Of a DNA stretch of 12,450 nt, positions 8,780 through 12,450 are shown piece by piece (position 1 is the first letter of the stretch; every line of letters starts with the position of its first letter). Below the pieces are notes generated by a model. The model searched no databases. It saw nothing but the letters and a program-made list of their open reading frames with translations, and had not been told where the DNA came from. Position numbers and translations under genes: made by a program. Source of the stretch: Neolecta irregularis DAH-3 (taxonomy: Eukaryota > Ascomycota > Neolectomycetes > Neolectales > Neolectaceae); assembly GCA_001929475.1 (NCBI GenBank), contig LXFE01000656.1, positions 1 through 12,450 of the forward strand. Direction: 5' to 3'.

Positions 8780-8800
8780 AAGTTCCCGCACTTGGGTTAG
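8780..8800 (+). repeat. direct repeat copy 2 upstream of Rpn7
   Basis: Second copy of the 21-base unit, with core GTTCCCGCACTT followed by GGGTTAG. It ends 114 bases before the Rpn7 ATG, a sensible distance for an upstream activating site. A tandem decay product of a mobile element end is the alternative reading. Confidence 0.75.
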
Positions 8801-8856
8801 ATTATAGAACCGAGTCTTATTGTAGCTTCCGGCGACTTAAAAGATTCCTATCTGAT

Positions 8857-8862
8857 CACGTG
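8857..8862. promoter_or_regulatory. CACGTG E-box in the Rpn7 proximal promoter
   Basis: A palindromic CACGTG lies 52 bases before the Rpn7 start codon, followed by TGACGCA (8876-8882), a bZIP-like half site. Such words bind bHLH and bZIP factors in fungi. Chance occurrence of a 6-mer cannot be excluded. Confidence 0.3.
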
Positions 8863-8914
8863 CGATTATCATTGCTGACGCACCCTCCAGGTCTGCAACT
8901 CCGATTCTGCAGAA

Positions 8915-10329
8915 ATGTCCGAGAACCAGATTCCTCACATCCCAGATCTCGAGCTTGCCCAACAGCTATTCGTCTTATCCTCTCCGCCACTTTCTGAAAC
9001 CCATGACACTGTCCGGAAATCAGTAGTCGAGAGAATTCGAGCGGAAGCGCTTGCGCCGTTATGGTTGGAGTACAAACATCTGTTGTCTTTCGATCAGTCG
9101 GAATACGAATCATTAAAGAAAATCAACGACGAAAAGATACAGGAATTGGATGCCAAGATAAAGGAAGCAGAGGAAAGCTTTGGTGAGGCTGAAGTTGCGA
9201 ATGCGGAAAAAGAAAAGGCAGAATATCTAGCCAAGATCGGAGAGAAGGTATTCAAATTCTGTCTCAACTATTTAGTCAACTTTCTCAGGACAAGGCAGTT
9301 GAAGCATACAAACATACTGCCACAAAATCTCCCGGACTAGGCTCCAAAATTGATCTAATATTCTCACAAATTCGAATCGGCTTATTCTTTTCTGATCATC
9401 AAATGGTAAAATCTGGAATAGACGACGCCAAAATGTATAGTCCAGATCTTGATCTCGGCTCATCTTGTCTAGATTGATTGATAAAGGAGGAGACTGGGAA
9501 CGCAGGAACCGGTTGAAAGCATATAATGGAATCTACTTTCTTTCAATTCGAGATTTTTCGGCTGCTTCGAGTCTGTTATTAGACGTTTTGAGCACTTTCA
9601 CATCAACTGAACTTCTCTCGTACGACGAAATCGTCAAATATGCGGTCATCGCTGGGGTCGTTTCACTATCCCGAGTTGACATGAAGACAAAAGTATTTTA
9701 CTCTGTTGATTTTTTTGGTAGCTCATTAATTAGCTCATTGATTCCCCAGAAGTCCTTCAAGTTCTTCCAGTTCAATATTCGCCCCTCGATACTTTGATCA
9801 ATTCATTATATCTTTGCGATTATGCTAGATTCTTCAAGAGCCTTGCTGAAATTGAGGGATTGTATATCAAAACAAGTCGATATGTTGCTCCTCATACAAG
9901 ATACTTCATCAAGGAAATGAGGAAGAGAGCATACGCTCAATTGCTTGAGGTGCGGTGTTGTCGCCGAATGATTGCTAATTGTTAGAGTTATCGTGCATTG
10001 AGCATTGAGAGTATGGCGAGAGCCTTTGGCGTTAGTGTGGAATTTCTCGATGCGTATGTTGTTTCACGAATTCTATCAAATAATCTTTCAAGCGATCTTA
10101 GTAGATACATTACGTCCAATAAGCTGAATTGCGTTATCGATCGAGTTAATGGCACACCCGCCGTGATCTTTCCTTTGCTGATTTTGCAGGTATCATTGAA
10201 ACCAACCGTCCAGACAATAAGAACGCCCAGTATCAAGCTGTTGTCAAACAAGGGGATTTATTACTGAATAAGCTGCAGAAATATCAGGCTGCTGTTCGTA
10301 TCAGTGGCATGGAAAAAGTTGTTGCTTGA
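8915..10329 (+). CDS. RPN7: 26S proteasome regulatory lid subunit Rpn7 (PSMD6), PCI domain
   Basis: Seven exons (8915-9247, 9289-9434, 9473-9692, 9734-9949, 9986-10053, 10093-10151, 10190-10329) give 393 residues, against 389 for human PSMD6 as I recall it. Rpn7 is a structural lid subunit of the 19S regulatory particle. The sequence shows the family order: N-terminal [14 protein letters not shown], a charged helix ending in [43 protein letters not shown], the PCI part with [48 protein letters not shown], and the hallmark [13 protein letters not shown] near the C-terminus. This last motif separates it from the related COP9 subunit CSN1. Introns are 41, 38, 41, 36, 39 and 38 bases; the last needs a GC donor. 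Intron 3 must use the second of two AG sites, because the first leads to an in-frame stop. The start codon follows the promoter repeats and E-box. Confidence 0.95.
10152..10189 (+). other. 38-base GC-AG intron in Rpn7
   Basis: Family continuity [11 protein letters not shown] requires AATG|GCACAC as donor and TTGCAG|GT as acceptor. The GT inside (at GCC|GTGATC) gives the wrong phase. A CTGAT branch-point-like motif lies about 8 bases before the acceptor. Confidence 0.8.
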
Positions 10330-10468
10330 ATATTCAGTTTCTTTACTTGGCTCTTCGCTTGATTACTCTCTACGAATGGAATCTTTTCAAACACTCCATA
10401 GGCTCAATTTCATGAACAGAAAAAGGTGAAACTCGACAGCTAAAGGATATTATATATACAATACATCA
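10330..10468. other. convergent 3' intergenic spacer
   Basis: 139 bases between the stop codons of Rpn7 (plus) and the histidine kinase (minus), so the two transcripts probably share or overlap their 3' ends. ATATTATATATAC at 10448-10460 could serve as an AU-rich processing signal on either strand; this is inference. Confidence 0.4.
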
Positions 10469-12450
10469 TTAGGACCCAAGTGCCACATCCGAATCACTCA
10501 TTACTTCTTTTCGCTTTTCACCACGACGTATTTCTTTACTGGGCGCATCCATATTTGACTCGACTAGCGGCCGCTGTAGCCATTTCAGAATTACTTGTCC
10601 CAGTTTTTTCGCGGTGACGGGTTTAGTTACATAGTCTGACATCCCGGCCTCAAGACACCGTTCCCGATCTCCTTGTATCGCGTTTGCTGTCAACGCGATT
10701 ATGGGAAGATCCTTGGATGGCAGATGTTCTCGAATGAATTTTGTGGTTTCATAACCGTCTAGATGTTAGACAATGTGAAACGAAAGGGGTGGCCACCCAT
10801 TAAGGGCATCTGGCAATCCATTAATATTAAATCGTACATCTTTCCATCTGTTTGTTGACATTTTCTGATTTTCGACGTTGCCTCTAGGCTGTAGAGATTA
10901 AACTAATTTTGGAAAGAACAATACCCGTTAGACGCTGTTTCCAAGTTCCAGAATCCGAGTCCTTTCAATAATCGTACTATTATCTCCTTATTTATATCAT
11001 TGTCTTCAACTACTAAAATGAAAGTGGGACCATGACTAGACGAGACTGCATCCTGGGAATTCTTCGTATGTCCTGTCATTTGTCCGTTCAGAGCGGTTTG
11101 AATACTCTCGGGCGTCGGAATACGAAATGGCACTTCAAGATTGACTGTTGTTCCCTGGCCAATTTCTGATATTAAATTGATACTCCCCTTCATCAGTGAT
11201 GCCAGTTGCTTCGAGATGCAAAGACCAAGACCACTGCCACCGTACATTCTAGCTGTCGAGGAATCTTCCTGCACAAAAGCTTTGAACAGGTTCTGTTTCG
11301 CCTCTGGGGATATCCCGATACCGGTATCTTGTACTTGAAAGTGGACAAAGGCCTCGTTATCTATTGGACCTGGCTCCCGGACGTGCACAGAGAGGACTAT
11401 TCGCCCTGACGAAGTAAACTTTACGGCGTTATTTAGAAGATTAATCAAGACCTGCTTCGTTCGGTTGGGATCGCCTATCAAGTGACAGTGATGGGGAATT
11501 TCGATGATTTGGATAAACTCGAGATGTTTGGATTGTATTATATAACTAAAGATTGCTTTAATATCGTCAACCATACCTTCGAGGCTGAACAATTTCTCTT
11601 CGATGGTCATTAGCCTGGAAATTTAGATGAAAATGAATTGAAAAAGACTTGCCCTGATTCAATCTTTTCATAGTCGAGGATATGATTGATTACGTTCATT
11701 AAAGCGTCCGCGGACTTTTGTACTGTCCTTAAAAAGTGGGATTGTTCCAGGTTAAGCGGAGTTTTCGAGAGTAAATCACACATTCCAATGACAGCCTGAC
11801 AGGTTTCAGTATCAAATAGTGAATCATGAAACTCACACCTAAGGGTGTCCGTAGCTCGTGACTCATTTTAGCGACTATATTCCATGTGAATTTGACATAA
11901 AAAAAAGCACGTACGGAACTCTCCCTTCATTTGATTTGCCCTCTCTGCCAATTTTCGTTCAGCTTCTACTTGACGTAATTCGATTTCTTTGTTTCTCAGT
12001 GCCGTCACGTCGAAACTAAACACTGCGACACCGGTGATTATCTCTTGATCATTGCGCGTTGATGTGATAGGAGTATAAATTGACTGCCAATGTATACCAT
12101 TAATGTTTATTTCATCAAATTGTAATGGTAGCTCGCCGTTGAGAATTTTCCGGTATATGAGCATTCTTTCGCCATAATCGGGTGACTTGAAGTCGGTCAA
12201 AAGACGACCGACAAATTTCTGCCCCTTTAAACCATCTTGTACGTAATGGTGATCACGAAAGTTTCCACCTTCGTCAATACCTTCAGAAATACATCTTGTG
12301 ACCCGAAGATCCGTGTCTACAGTGAGATACAGTATATTTCCGAGTTTCCCATTTGTGATGAAGTCTTGGAATGACCGGTTTTCTTAAACCTTAGCGAGAA
12401 TGATTCGGCGGACCAAAAGTACGTTCATCCGCTTCTTTCCATTCTTGAAT
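10469..12450 (-). CDS. hybrid sensor histidine kinase (PAS-HisKA-HATPase-receiver), 3' part
   Basis: The gene runs off the right edge, so its N-terminal part is missing. Seven exons on the minus strand (12450-12423, 12382-11915, 11874-11837, 11795-11653, 11614-10925, 10888-10797, 10758-10469) give 582 residues. Order: a PAS/PAC-like sensor module (about 15-140), a short charged helix (NKEIELRQVEAERKLAERANQM), the H-box EFLAKMSHELRTP with the phospho-acceptor H171, the N-box NLLNNAVKF (284-292), G1 DTGIGI (322-327), G2 GGSGLGL (351-357), and a receiver with the acidic pair E429/D430, phospho-acceptor D480 in LILMDCQMP, T510 and K532 in TKP. All catalytic boxes are intact, so kinase and receiver should both work. 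A basic, acidic-ended tail of ~40 residues follows the receiver. Such proteins pass phosphate to Ypd1-type carriers and response regulators in fungi. Introns are 40, 40, 41, 38, 36 and 38 bases; the fourth is GC-AG. Signal and localisation cannot be told from this part. Confidence 0.93.
11615..11652 (-). other. 38-base GC-AG intron in the histidine kinase gene
   Basis: The donor CAGG|GCAAGT is the classical strong GC donor. The acceptor is TTTCCAG|G. Only this choice joins Y-E-K-I-E-S-G to L-M-T-I-E-E-K-L-F in frame; the GT two codons later gives a frame that stops soon after. Confidence 0.85.

Overview
The window looks like nuclear DNA of a filamentous fungus. Five protein-coding genes read as spliced eukaryotic genes, and two of them (a NAPE-PLD/Fmp30-type hydrolase and a PAS-histidine kinase-receiver hybrid) are typical of fungi. 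The FBPase and Rpn7 proteins resemble ascomycete or Taphrinomycotina-type versions as far as I can judge from memory; the exact lineage is uncertain. I saw no rRNA, tRNA, CRISPR or prophage genes.

Layout, left to right. Positions 1-600 hold a GC-richer left edge and one small Cys-rich, possibly secreted, PAN/Apple-like reading frame on the minus strand (257-595). Positions 600-1372 are non-coding and hold a decayed inverted-repeat element (about 820-1108) whose right end looks like a Tigger/pogo terminal repeat. A four-exon NAPE-PLD-like metallo-beta-lactamase-fold gene lies on the minus strand at 1373-2563. After an empty stretch comes a BTB/POZ gene (3244-4245, minus). It is divergent, across about 470 bases, from an F-box/LRR-like gene (4713-6205, plus) that ends in an acidic tail. 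Then follow fructose-1,6-bisphosphatase (6943-8108, five exons, plus), the 26S proteasome lid subunit Rpn7 (8915-10329, seven exons, plus) and, convergent with it, the 3' part of a hybrid histidine kinase (10469 to the right edge, minus; its N-terminal part lies outside the window).

The genes do not form a pathway. Three of them (BTB, F-box, Rpn7) belong to protein families linked to ubiquitin-proteasome turnover, FBPase is the gluconeogenic phosphatase, NAPE-PLD-like enzymes act on membrane lipids, and the kinase is a two-component sensor.

The most striking property runs across all the spliced genes. The 20 introns that I could place by protein continuity are all 32-41 bases long (mean about 37.6), and three of the 20 require a GC donor (GC-AG introns). 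Both features are unusual for fungi as I know them. Several of these introns have CTAAC/CTGAT-like branch-point motifs close to the acceptor. Two introns have lengths divisible by three and contain no stop, and one of them interrupts the metal-binding loop of FBPase.
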